DNA of 64,000 nt from NCBI RefSeq assembly GCF_016745425.1, contig NZ_JAERVK010000022.1, forward strand, positions 1 through 64,000, in the 5' to 3' direction. The notes below the pieces were generated by a model. That model was not told the DNA's origin and made no database searches. It worked only from the letters and a program-made list of their open reading frames with translations. Below are positions 51,701 through 58,910 of the stretch, piece after piece. The translations under genes and the position numbers were made by a program. Source of the DNA: Candidatus Methylomicrobium oryzae. Its GTDB lineage: Bacteria; Pseudomonadota; Gammaproteobacteria; Methylococcales; Methylomonadaceae. Numbering within the stretch: the stretch's first letter is position 1; every line of letters begins with the position of its first letter.

Positions 51701-51797
51701 CGAGCAAATCATCAAGAAGGCGTTGTATGGCGTCTTACAGGATATTGCCGAAGTCGAGCGCATTTTCCTGATCATCAAAGCACAGCTCGAGTACTGA
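48741..51797 (+). CDS. hsdR: type I restriction endonuclease subunit HsdR
   Basis: 1018 residues from the ATG at 48741. N-terminal PD-(D/E)xK nuclease: RRPDLVLYVN (PD at 134-135) and VLELKN (E149, K151). The motor follows: Walker A TQGSGKS (276-282), DECH box VDECHRTQSG, motif III GFTGTP. C-terminal helical region (KAKAIEYEEYLKRIAEVAKK). All motifs intact. It cuts unmodified DNA at a distance after translocation, with HsdM and HsdS. Separated from hsdS by the DUF429 gene and the toxin-antitoxin pair. Confidence 0.93.
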   Translation: MTAIGKPERATQNRVIALFQEELDYRYLGDWTDRNGNSNIEEGLLSAYLDRSGYSSAEIGSALHKLRTEADNHSRNLYHNNQAVYKLLRYGVQIKTEAGKATETVHLINWQAPDKNDFAIAEEVTLKGNHERRPDLVLYVNGIAIGVLELKNSRVSIGDGIRQNLSNQQPEFNAGFFSTVQFVFAGNDSEGLQYGTIGTSEKYFLKWKEDEEDNSRYKLDKYLLKLCEKRRLIELMHDFVLFDGGVKKLPRVHQYFGIKAAQDSVRRRQGGIIWHTQGSGKSIVMVLLAKWILENNPHARVALITDRDELDKQIERVFNEAGETIQRTQSGRDLMSQLGQATPRLLCSLVHKFGRKDVDDFDAFIQELEAQPSPAVGEVFVFVDECHRTQSGKLHRVMKAMLPNAVFIGFTGTPLLKKDKATSLEVFGSHSYIHTYKFGEAVEDGVVLDLVYEARDIDQKLGSVDKIDAWFEAKTKGLNDWQKDELKKQWGTMQKVLSSRSRMERVVEDIIFDFSVKPRLSSARGNAILVASSIYEACKYLTLFQKTPFKGKCALITSYNPQAQDVTKEETGANTDTDKQFIYNTYTDLLKDITAKAGMTKTETYEEQAKGLFTKEPANMKLLVVVDKLLTGFDAPPCTYLYIDKSMQDHGLFQAICRTNRLDGEDKDFGYIVDYKDLFKKVENAISVYTAELDRSAGGADPDVLLHDRLQKGRERLDQALEAIVLLCEPVAPPKGELEHIHYFCGNTEMPSDLEEREPQRTALYKATAALVRAYATIADEMEPAGYSHTDSARIKQRLEHYLVIREIIRKASGETLDLKAYEADMRHLIDTYIQADEPRKISPFDDLPLLELIVKTGIADAINQQLGGLKGNKNAIAESIENNVRRKIIKEHLNDPAFFEKMSALLDEIIAARKAKAIEYEEYLKRIAEVAKKVEAGKGEDTPEQLDTPGKRALYNNLDQNEALTLKIDETIKQVRPDGWRGVQAREQIIKKALYGVLQDIAEVERIFLIIKAQLEY

Positions 51798-52513
51798 TGG
51801 CCACCCAAATCACTCTGGGCAACCTCACGGTGGATATCGTGTTTAAGGACATCAAAAACATCCATCTCAGCGTTTATCCGCCTGACGGCAAAGTCCGCAT
51901 CTCGGCGCCGGCCCGGATGAATCTTGATACCGTCCGCGTCTTCGCCATTTCCAAACTGGGCTGGATCAAGCAGCAGCAAGAGAAACTGCGCAGCCAGGAT
52001 CGCGAGACGCCGCGCGAATACCTGGACCGGGAAAGCCACTACGTGTGGGGAAAGCGCTATCTGCTGAAAGTCGTGGAAGGCAATGCTGCACCGGGAATCG
52101 AGCTAAAGCACAACGCCATGGTGTTGCGGGTGCGGCCGGGAACCGATGAAGAAAAAAAACAGGCGCTGGTGGAAAGCTGGTACCGCGAACAACTCAAGGC
52201 AGCCGCCACCGATTTAATCGCTTGCTGGGAGCCGCTGATCGGCGTCAAAGTGGGGGCGTTTTTCGTGCAGCGCATGAAGACGAAGTGGGGCAGTTGCAAC
52301 CCGATCAATCGCAGCCTCCGCCTCAATACCGAACTCGCCAAAAAGCCGCCTGAATGCCTCGAATATATCGTCGTGCATGAAATGGTGCACTTGTTGGAAC
52401 CCACGCACAATGCGCGGTTCGTCGCGTTGATGGAGCGAGTTATGCCGAACTGGCGGATGTTTCGGGAACAATTGAATCAACTGCCCGTTCGGCATGAGAT
52501 GTGGGATTATTGA
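51797..52513 (+). CDS. YgjP/M48-like metallopeptidase of the R-M locus
   Basis: 238 residues from the ATG at 51797, overlapping the hsdR stop by one base. The zinc motif VVHEMVHLLEPTHNARF has HExxH with a downstream His. The domain (KTKWGSCNPINRSLRLNTEL) is the YgjP/DUF45 type. These peptidase-like proteins accompany type I R-M operons and may control restriction activity by proteolysis, though this is not proved in general. Confidence 0.85.
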   Translation: MATQITLGNLTVDIVFKDIKNIHLSVYPPDGKVRISAPARMNLDTVRVFAISKLGWIKQQQEKLRSQDRETPREYLDRESHYVWGKRYLLKVVEGNAAPGIELKHNAMVLRVRPGTDEEKKQALVESWYREQLKAAATDLIACWEPLIGVKVGAFFVQRMKTKWGSCNPINRSLRLNTELAKKPPECLEYIVVHEMVHLLEPTHNARFVALMERVMPNWRMFREQLNQLPVRHEMWDY

Positions 52514-52538
52514 CATAATGAAATAGAGTTTCAGCCGT

Positions 52539-52700
52539 ATGAATATGGCTATGTGTAACTCGTGCCATTCCTCGAAAATAAAAGAATCTAATCGTTCGTA
52601 TAAACATAGGCAAAAATTGGCTCTATGCATGATAGTTCTCATGTTGATGAGTTACTTAATAGACAATATTAGCTATAGAATAATATGTTTTTATATATAA
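52539..52700 (+). CDS. possible small membrane protein
   Basis: 53-codon frame MNMAMCNSCHSSKIKESNRS with a CxxC at residues 6-9, followed by LALCMIVLMLMSYLIDNIS, one hydrophobic helix. It ends eight bases before the FRG gene. The DNA is AT-rich so a chance ORF is possible. If real it could act with the FRG gene. Confidence 0.3.
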   Translation: MNMAMCNSCHSSKIKESNRSYKHRQKLALCMIVLMLMSYLIDNISYRIICFYI

Positions 52701-52708
52701 GGTAAAAA

Positions 52709-53692
52709 ATGATTGAAATCGAAGCAGATGGAAATATTTCAAGTTTTATTCAAGCTTTGAAGGAAAATACTATACATATCGATATAAATCAAGAAACATG
52801 GTTTCGAGGTCAGCCAGATTACACTCACAAATTATTTCCAAGTATATTTAGGAATAACATTAATAATAGTCCGCAATTTGATCAAGTTGAAATGTATGAA
52901 GAAGCGGACATGTACGCAGAATTTATCAGGCGATACCCGGAGCATTCAAATAACCATAAAAATGTTTTTGAATGGCTAACTCTAATGCAACATTACCGTC
53001 TACCGACTAGGCTTCTTGATTGGACAACAAACTTGCTGGTAGCACTGTTTTTTTGTTGCAACGAGGAAAAAGATAAGGATGGAGCTATTTTTGTATTTAA
53101 CCCAGTCTCTGACCTTTCACTACCTAACGATTTTGGTAAATTTTTAGAGATTCAAGTCACGTCTTATGATAAAACATTATTTTATGAACAACTATTTATG
53201 CTTTCTGATAATGCATTTGGGGAAGAAACGAAGATTAATGGAATAAAAATAAAAGATATAAAAAATGATGTTGGATATAAGATTTCTTCCATATGTAATG
53301 TTTCAAGGTGTTTTGAGGCTTTTGAAAGTTTAGAAAAATTTCATGGTATAGACCAATATGTTAGCCTAATAGATAATTTCTCTGATATTTATACTTTCAG
53401 ACCTCCCCATTTAAACCATAGAATAAGGCAGCAGCACGGATGTTTCACTTTTCATGGTGGAAAGTTTTTTGAAGGTTGGGAGTTTATTAAGACTTTTAAT
53501 ATGGATAACCAATACAAACTGGTAAAAATAAAAGTGAATAGCGAAGACAAGCCTAGAATATTAACTGAACTAAACCTGTGTGGGATCTATGAGGCGACTT
53601 TATTTCCAGAAATGGAATATCAATCTAAACAAATAAGAGATCGCTATAGAAATATTTATACGCTCTTTAAAGGCACTCCAATACTTTATTAG
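52709..53692 (+). CDS. FRG-domain protein
   Basis: 327 residues. The FRG signature is complete: ETWFRGQPDYTHKLFPSIFR near residue 31 and LMQHYRLPTRLLDWTTNLLV in the middle. FRG domains occur in many phage-defence and accessory contexts; their biochemical activity is not established. The gene is much more AT-rich than the R-M genes just before it. RBS AAGG is weak. An AT-rich palindrome follows (53696-53717). Confidence 0.8.
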   Translation: MIEIEADGNISSFIQALKENTIHIDINQETWFRGQPDYTHKLFPSIFRNNINNSPQFDQVEMYEEADMYAEFIRRYPEHSNNHKNVFEWLTLMQHYRLPTRLLDWTTNLLVALFFCCNEEKDKDGAIFVFNPVSDLSLPNDFGKFLEIQVTSYDKTLFYEQLFMLSDNAFGEETKINGIKIKDIKNDVGYKISSICNVSRCFEAFESLEKFHGIDQYVSLIDNFSDIYTFRPPHLNHRIRQQHGCFTFHGGKFFEGWEFIKTFNMDNQYKLVKIKVNSEDKPRILTELNLCGIYEATLFPEMEYQSKQIRDRYRNIYTLFKGTPILY

Positions 53693-53695
53693 AAA

Positions 53696-53717
53696 TTATT
53701 TTATATATAAAATAATA
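53696..53717. terminator. AT-rich perfect palindrome after the FRG gene
   Basis: ATTATTTTATA and TATAAAATAAT, 22 bases, no spacer. Could fold as a weak terminator or be an operator of the SIR2 gene 165 bp downstream. Confidence 0.4.
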
Positions 53718-53881
53718 AAAATATAACTAATTTTGATGATGTAATGGCGCATAGTCGATGAATAGAAATAATGGAAGGAAGGAATGATCCATCGTTTCAA
53801 TCTAAAAAATGATAATTTCTATCTAGAATAAAGCGTTCGAGATTATGTGTAGTTATTCTTTCGAAAATCGAGGAGTTTGAA

Positions 53882-55240
53882 ATGAGTCAAGGTTATGAAG
53901 CTTATCAGAAAACTGTGGAAGCTGACATTTCTACTTGCTTGGAAGAGATGTGCGTTCAACCAATCCTTTTTATTGGCTCAGGAATTTCTCAACGATATTT
54001 TGATGGTCCAAATTGGGATAATTTGTTAGAGCTAATGGCTCAGAAATGCCCTTTAGCTAAGGATTTTGCCTACTATCGCCAAAAGCATTCGTCTCTTATT
54101 GATGCGGGTACGGACCTTGCCGAACTCTATAGAGAGTGGGCTTGGGGCGAAGGAAGATCTGAATTTCCTGCCAACTTGTTTTCGAGTTACCAACCCGCCG
54201 ATATTTACATCAAACATAAAGTCGCAGAATATTTTGAAGCTCTATCTTCATCTTCTCTAACAGAGGCAAAGAAAATACAACATGCAGTTGAGCTTGATGC
54301 GCTAAGAGGAATCCGACCTCATGCTATTATCACGACAAATTACGATAGATTCCTGGAAAATTTATTCCCGGAATACACTTCGATTATTGGGCAATCAATC
54401 CTGCGAGCTAATTACACCGATATCGGTGAGATTCTTAAAATTCACGGATGCTCTTCCGCACCTGAGAGCGTTGTTCTAACACGTAATGACTATAACGATT
54501 TTAATAAAAAGAAAAAATACCTTTCTGCCAAGCTTTTGACGTTCTTCGCAGAACATCCATTGGTGTTTCTTGGATACAAAGCCGAAGACCCGAATGTAAA
54601 GGAGATATTATCAGATATAGACGAAATTCTATCGGCAAAGGGAGAATTGATACCAAATATTTACCTCGTAGAATGGGATAAGAATGCTTCAAAGCTTCAG
54701 AATCAGCCATATGAGGTTCTGTTGAGTGTTGGCGATGATAAGACGGTCAGAATTAAACGTATTGTGGCAGATGATTTTGAATGGATTTACAAAGCGTTCA
54801 GCACTAATGATGTCATAGAGGCAATCAATCCTAAAGTATTAAGAGCTTTGCTCGCACGCACATATACGCTTGTCAGGCAAGATATTCCCAGACGCTCTGT
54901 TGATGTCGACTACCAGACACTTGAGCACGCTTTATCAGATGATGGATTTGCTAAGCTTTATGGGATTACTACTTTAGACGATCCGTCAACAGCTAATGCA
55001 AAATATCCATATTCACTAACACAAGTTGGGGAGAAACTGGGATATCCAAGCTGGCATAAAGCAAACCAATTATTAGAGCAGTTGCAGGAAATTTCAGGCA
55101 AAGACATAAAATCAAGTGACAATAAGTATCATCTTGCCATAAAGTCTGGAAATAAATCATTTGTTCGTAAATATTCTGATTCTTTTGTTGATCTCCTTCG
55201 GGAATTTAGAGACGGTGCCACTTACAATCTTCAAATTTAA
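53882..55240 (+). CDS. SIR2-family protein, candidate NADase defence effector
   Basis: 452 residues. The N-terminal half is a SIR2-type fold: GSGIS at 32-36, TTNYDRF at 151-157, and KIHGCSS with the catalytic-type His at 188. LVFLGYKAEDPNVKEIL is the closing motif. The C-terminal 170 residues are helical and unassigned. SIR2 domains in defence systems deplete NAD+ during infection. A GAGGAG ribosome binding site precedes the ATG. AT-rich like its neighbours. Confidence 0.85.
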   Translation: MSQGYEAYQKTVEADISTCLEEMCVQPILFIGSGISQRYFDGPNWDNLLELMAQKCPLAKDFAYYRQKHSSLIDAGTDLAELYREWAWGEGRSEFPANLFSSYQPADIYIKHKVAEYFEALSSSSLTEAKKIQHAVELDALRGIRPHAIITTNYDRFLENLFPEYTSIIGQSILRANYTDIGEILKIHGCSSAPESVVLTRNDYNDFNKKKKYLSAKLLTFFAEHPLVFLGYKAEDPNVKEILSDIDEILSAKGELIPNIYLVEWDKNASKLQNQPYEVLLSVGDDKTVRIKRIVADDFEWIYKAFSTNDVIEAINPKVLRALLARTYTLVRQDIPRRSVDVDYQTLEHALSDDGFAKLYGITTLDDPSTANAKYPYSLTQVGEKLGYPSWHKANQLLEQLQEISGKDIKSSDNKYHLAIKSGNKSFVRKYSDSFVDLLREFRDGATYNLQI

Positions 55241-55260
55241 TCAGTTTTTTGACTTATCTC

Positions 55261-56190
55261 ATGCGCCCATTCTCAATAAAAATATTTGTTCCCTCCGGCG
55301 ATCCAGAAGGTGTACGTATCGTTTCTCGTGACGATTGGCCAGGAAAAGCCGTTGTATTTCCTCGTGAATTGCTGGGCGAAGTCAAAGGTCGCCGCGAATA
55401 TCAACAACCGGGCGTTTATCTTTTAGCTGGAGGTAAAAAACTTTATATCGGCGAAGGTGACCCACTAGGCGAACGCTTAGGTGAACATGCTCGGAAAAAA
55501 GCCTTCTGGAAAAAAGCTGTATTTTTTACCGCTGAAGGTGGGAGACTAAACAAAGCACATGTTCAGCACCTTGAATCAAAACTTATTGCCTTGGCCCACG
55601 ATGCGGGCTTAGTTGAGTTGGATAATGGCAATCAACCTACGACCCCAGCATTGAGCGAAGAGGAATATGCTTCAGCTGAGAATTTTTTGCGGGAAATCCT
55701 TTTGATACTTCCATTGCTTGGATTTTGGCAATTTGACGATGATCGCCAGGAAGAAGACGAAGCCGAAATACAAGAGGAAGCACAAGAGAAAATAGCAAGT
55801 AAAAAGGTCGGCAAACGCGCCAATATTTATTCAAGTTTGCCCAGAGGAATGCGTTTTAAATTTCATAGCAGTAGTAATATGAAAGCTGCTCTAGAACTCG
55901 TTGATGGTGGGGTGATAATTAAGGCCGGCAGTCAGGCAGTGTTGGAACCTAAACAACATTTCGAGATTCATGGAACCAGCTATGCGGCAAAACGCCGTGA
56001 GCTAATTGAGTCTGGTATTCTGCAATTGAAAAGTACTTTCTATATATTTTCTCAAGATCAATTTTTTTCATCGGCTTCAGCGGCTGCATCAGTCATAGCC
56101 GGACAGAATCATAATGCTGATCATTGGGTTGCTGAAGATGGAGATAATCTCGGAAATTTATTGAGAACAATAAGATTAAAGTCGAGCTAA
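55261..56190 (+). CDS. GIY-YIG / DUF4357 protein
   Basis: 309 residues from the ATG at 55261. A GIY-YIG-like core PGVYLLAGGKKLYIGEGDPL covers residues 45-110. A central acidic helix (DDRQEEDEAEIQEEAQEKIA) and a C-terminal DUF4357 domain (ALELVDGGVIIKAGSQAVLE) follow. DUF4357 is common at the C-terminus of putative defence nucleases and R-M associated proteins. It starts 20 bp after the SIR2 stop, so the two are probably one operon. Sequence composition is AT-rich. Confidence 0.75.
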   Translation: MRPFSIKIFVPSGDPEGVRIVSRDDWPGKAVVFPRELLGEVKGRREYQQPGVYLLAGGKKLYIGEGDPLGERLGEHARKKAFWKKAVFFTAEGGRLNKAHVQHLESKLIALAHDAGLVELDNGNQPTTPALSEEEYASAENFLREILLILPLLGFWQFDDDRQEEDEAEIQEEAQEKIASKKVGKRANIYSSLPRGMRFKFHSSSNMKAALELVDGGVIIKAGSQAVLEPKQHFEIHGTSYAAKRRELIESGILQLKSTFYIFSQDQFFSSASAAASVIAGQNHNADHWVAEDGDNLGNLLRTIRLKSS

Positions 56191-56288
56191 AAGCTGAATC
56201 CGATCTTTAACTAGCGCGGTAGCGATCATATAACTAACCGTAAACAAGGCGCCGGCTGTCGTTGTTTTCCTCCCGTCAAATGGCTCTA

Positions 56289-57245
56289 TCAATAATTTAC
56301 CTTGAACGTCGGGCTGTCCTCCGGCCGGGTCTTCCGATGATCGTAGATCCGCGTCGTCGCAATGTTCGCGTGGCCGAGCCATTCCTGCACCTTCGCGATA
56401 TCGGCTTGATGGTCGAGCGCGTTGGTGGCCGCCGTTGCCCGTAAGGAATGCGCGCCGATTTCAAAACCTAATTTCCCCGAATAGGCTCGCACGAGCTTAT
56501 AGACGCCGTCGGGCGTGATGCCTTTCTCGCCGTGGCTTTTCATATTATTACTGACCGGGCGGAACAGGGCACCGGTCTCGTCGCTGCCATGCCCGGCCAA
56601 TTCCAGATAGTCATGGATCAGGCCGCCCGCGGCCGGATGCAGCGGCACATAACGGGTCTTGCCGCCTTTACCGGACACCTTCAGGTGCGGCACCCCGCGC
56701 CGTTCGTTCTTGAAGTCTTTCACGGTCAGTTTACAGAGCTCTTCACGCCTGAGTGCATGATAGAGCAGGGTGGCCAGGATCGCCTTGTCCCGTAAAGTGC
56801 GCAGCGAGTCCCCATCCGGCGCATCCAACAATTTCCGCGCCTGGTGATCGCCCAAGGCCGGGGTCCGACCTTCGGTACTGTCATGCTTCGGCCGCTTGAC
56901 GCCCTTGACCGGGTTATGGGTCACCGCGTTTTTCTCGCAGAGATAATCGAACAGCGAGGATAAAGCCGACAAGCGATGGCGGATCGTCGTGCCGTTCAGC
57001 ATCCGATTACCCAAATCATCCCGCCAGGCGATCACATGCGCGCGGGTGACCACGCGGAATTCATCCGCTTGCTGGATCCCGGTAAAGTGCATGAAGTCCC
57101 GGATCGCGTTTTCATAGGCGCGCCGCGTCGCTTTATTGGTCAGGTTCGCGAACCATTCGACTTCCGGCGGCACCTCGCTGAGGCGCAAAAATGCTTCGGC
57201 GGTCAACAGCCGGTTTGGGGAGGAAAGCGTTTGAAGGTCGGTCAT
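56289..57245 (-). CDS. tyrosine recombinase, XerC/integrase-like
   Basis: 318 residues. Catalytic residues: R166 (HALRREELCKL), K193-type lysine (SGKGGKTRYVPLHP), H266 and R269 (AHSLRATAATNAL), H292 (LGHANIATTRIYDH) and Y301. The N-terminal core-binding domain is intact. The start overlaps the PIN gene stop by four bases. It faces left at the right end of the accessory island and may have mobilised it; no attachment site was located with confidence. Confidence 0.9.
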   Translation of the reverse strand: MTDLQTLSSPNRLLTAEAFLRLSEVPPEVEWFANLTNKATRRAYENAIRDFMHFTGIQQADEFRVVTRAHVIAWRDDLGNRMLNGTTIRHRLSALSSLFDYLCEKNAVTHNPVKGVKRPKHDSTEGRTPALGDHQARKLLDAPDGDSLRTLRDKAILATLLYHALRREELCKLTVKDFKNERRGVPHLKVSGKGGKTRYVPLHPAAGGLIHDYLELAGHGSDETGALFRPVSNNMKSHGEKGITPDGVYKLVRAYSGKLGFEIGAHSLRATAATNALDHQADIAKVQEWLGHANIATTRIYDHRKTRPEDSPTFKVNY

Positions 57246-57661
57246 GGCAAGAGCCGTGTCAGATTGATGAAGTCGCGCACGGACACAATCTGGGTGCCTT
57301 CGTAACGAGCCAGCGCAAGCAAGTGCGGCTTATCGCCGGTGACCAGATAATCCGCTTCCCCGCCCAGCGCGAGGGCCAGCAAATAATTATCGTCCGGATC
57401 CGGCGATACCTCCACCGCGGGCAGGTTCTCCATCAAAACGGCCAGCTCGCGCAAATGATTGATCAGGCGCCCGGCCAATGACGGCTTCAGTCGCGCGCTG
57501 ATTTTGGGATAGCGGGTCACGCGCATCAATTCTTCCAGCTGCAGGTCGGACGTCAACAGGTCAAAACGACCACGCCGCCACTGGGTGAGGAGTTGAGCAG
57601 GCAAGGACGTTTCGATCAGCAACGCGCTGACCAGGACATTCGTGTCCAGCACCACCCGCAT
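57242..57661 (-). CDS. PIN-domain toxin
   Basis: 139 residues from the ATG at 57661 (MRVVLDTNVLVSALL). Active-site acids: D in VLDTNV, E in LQLEELMRV, D in SPDPDDNYLLALALGGEAD and D in VTGDKPHLL. It belongs to the PIN_3-type toxins of RHH/PIN modules. The upstream RHH gene stops one base before its start. It overlaps the recombinase gene downstream. Confidence 0.85.
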   Translation of the reverse strand: MRVVLDTNVLVSALLIETSLPAQLLTQWRRGRFDLLTSDLQLEELMRVTRYPKISARLKPSLAGRLINHLRELAVLMENLPAVEVSPDPDDNYLLALALGGEADYLVTGDKPHLLALARYEGTQIVSVRDFINLTRLLP

Positions 57662-57662
57662 C

Positions 57663-57950
57663 TCAGGCTTCGGGCTTCGGCGGGTTGGCCAGCGTTTCGC
57701 GCCGCTCATGCCGGACCGCGTCGGTGGCTTCGTCAATCAGGTCCTGCAGTGCCTCGGGCTCGAGATCGCTAAACGCGGCACGCGTCTCGCTCAGCGTTTG
57801 CTCAAAGACCCGCCACCGCACGGCCTCTTCAATGAATTTAGACAAATCGCCTTTTTTGAGCCCGCGCTGCGCGAGCAGACTGCGCACCGCGATGTCGGTG
57901 TCTTTCGAGACCTTGACCGTCCAGCGCGTAGTGTTGTCAGGGGTTGCCAT
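57663..57950 (-). CDS. RHH-type antitoxin
   Basis: 95 residues from the ATG at 57950. RWTVKVSKDTDIAVRSLLAQ then LKKGDLSKFIEEAVRWRVFE is the beta-helix-helix of RHH/CopG-type antitoxins. The acidic C-terminal helix should wrap the PIN toxin. The promoter region carries an 8-bp tandem repeat (57980-58032). Confidence 0.8.
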   Translation of the reverse strand: MATPDNTTRWTVKVSKDTDIAVRSLLAQRGLKKGDLSKFIEEAVRWRVFEQTLSETRAAFSDLEPEALQDLIDEATDAVRHERRETLANPPKPEA

Positions 57951-57979
57951 CGGCTGCCTCTTTAATAAACATTTATACA

Positions 57980-58032
57980 TTTAGCTGTTTAGCTGTTTAG
58001 CTGTTTAGCTGTTTAGCTGTTTAGCTGTTTAG
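57980..58032. repeat. 8-bp tandem repeat (TTTAGCTG)
   Basis: Six complete TTTAGCTG units plus five bases, perfect, starting 30 bp upstream of the antitoxin start. Repeat number could vary by slippage and so shift promoter spacing of the toxin-antitoxin-recombinase operon. Confidence 0.9.
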
Positions 58033-58083
58033 TACCCTAGCATGCTAGGCCGCTAAATGCGAGAGGTTTTTGGTGGGTGTTTT

Positions 58084-58155
58084 ACTCTTGATAAAATGTG
58101 TTATCAAGAGTTAAAAACGTGAAATAGGGCAGGGCATCTTGATAAAAATCAAGAT
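58084..58155. promoter_or_regulatory. two related inverted repeats
   Basis: ACTCTTGATAA / TTATCAAGAGT (58084-58111) is a perfect 11-bp inverted repeat with a 6-base spacer. ATCTTGAT / ATCAAGAT (58136-58155) is an 8-bp one. Both contain TCTTGAT, so they may be operators for one regulator. Confidence 0.6.
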
Positions 58156-58463
58156 ACGATCGACAGATTTTCTTTTACACGGCGAGCAATGAGTATTCGT
58201 TCAATCCCTTCGTAGACTCCACTGAATACGCCTCAGATTGTTGACCATCGTACACACCGGCCTAACCTCTACACGCACCCTGCCGAATACACTTTCAACA
58301 GCCTTTGCATGACCCGCGCCGAAATTTGTCGATAATCCCTCCGCAACGCCGGGACCCGAAAACCTGCAGCAAGTTATTTTTTGAATTCTTGGTGGTTTAA
58401 TCAAAATCTCTTAGAATAGAGAACATAAAGAGAACACAAAAACAGAAATCTTCGCTTAGCATT
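58156..58463. other. region upstream of umuD
   Basis: No gene supported. No canonical LexA box (CTGTN8ACAG) was seen before umuD. A direct repeat AGAGAACA lies at 58416-58423 and 58428-58435. Confidence 0.4.
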
Positions 58464-58910
58464 ATGGATCGATCGCTTGCAGACCAATACTTGACCGGTT
58501 TATGTCGGCCTTTCTGGCTTCGACAGCTGAAGCTGCCCTTATTTTCTGGCAAAGTAGCCGCCGGCTTCCCCTCGCCGGCAGACGATTACGTCGAGAAAAC
58601 CCTGGACCTGAACGAGCTGCTCGTGAAGAAGCCGGCCGCGACCTTTTTTGCCCGAGCGCAAGGGGAATCAATGCTCGGCGCCGGCATCCACCCGAACGAC
58701 ATTCTGGTCGTCGACCGTTCGATCGAGCCGGTGCCTGGAAAGATCGTGGTGTGCGCACTGAACGGCGAGCTGGTCGTCAAGCGCTTGAAGCGCCTGGATA
58801 ACCAGTGGGTTTTAGCGTCGGAGAATCCGTTTTACCCCGACATTCGCCTGAACGAAGAACTGGACATGGTGGTCTGGGGCGTGGTGACTAACGTGATCCA
58901 TCCGGTGTAA
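58464..58910 (+). CDS. umuD: UmuD-like error-prone polymerase subunit
   Basis: 148 residues. Autocleavage would occur at A33-G34 (VAAGFPSPADD). The catalytic serine is S69 in GESMLGAGI and the lysine is K106 in GELVVKRLKRL. RecA-stimulated cleavage gives UmuD', which with UmuC forms DNA polymerase V. Its stop overlaps the umuC start. No LexA site is evident upstream, so SOS control is uncertain. Confidence 0.9.
   Translation: MDRSLADQYLTGLCRPFWLRQLKLPLFSGKVAAGFPSPADDYVEKTLDLNELLVKKPAATFFARAQGESMLGAGIHPNDILVVDRSIEPVPGKIVVCALNGELVVKRLKRLDNQWVLASENPFYPDIRLNEELDMVVWGVVTNVIHPV

Noticed and set aside
57980-58032. CRISPR-like repeat run
   Set aside because: An uninterrupted 8-bp tandem repeat without spacers.
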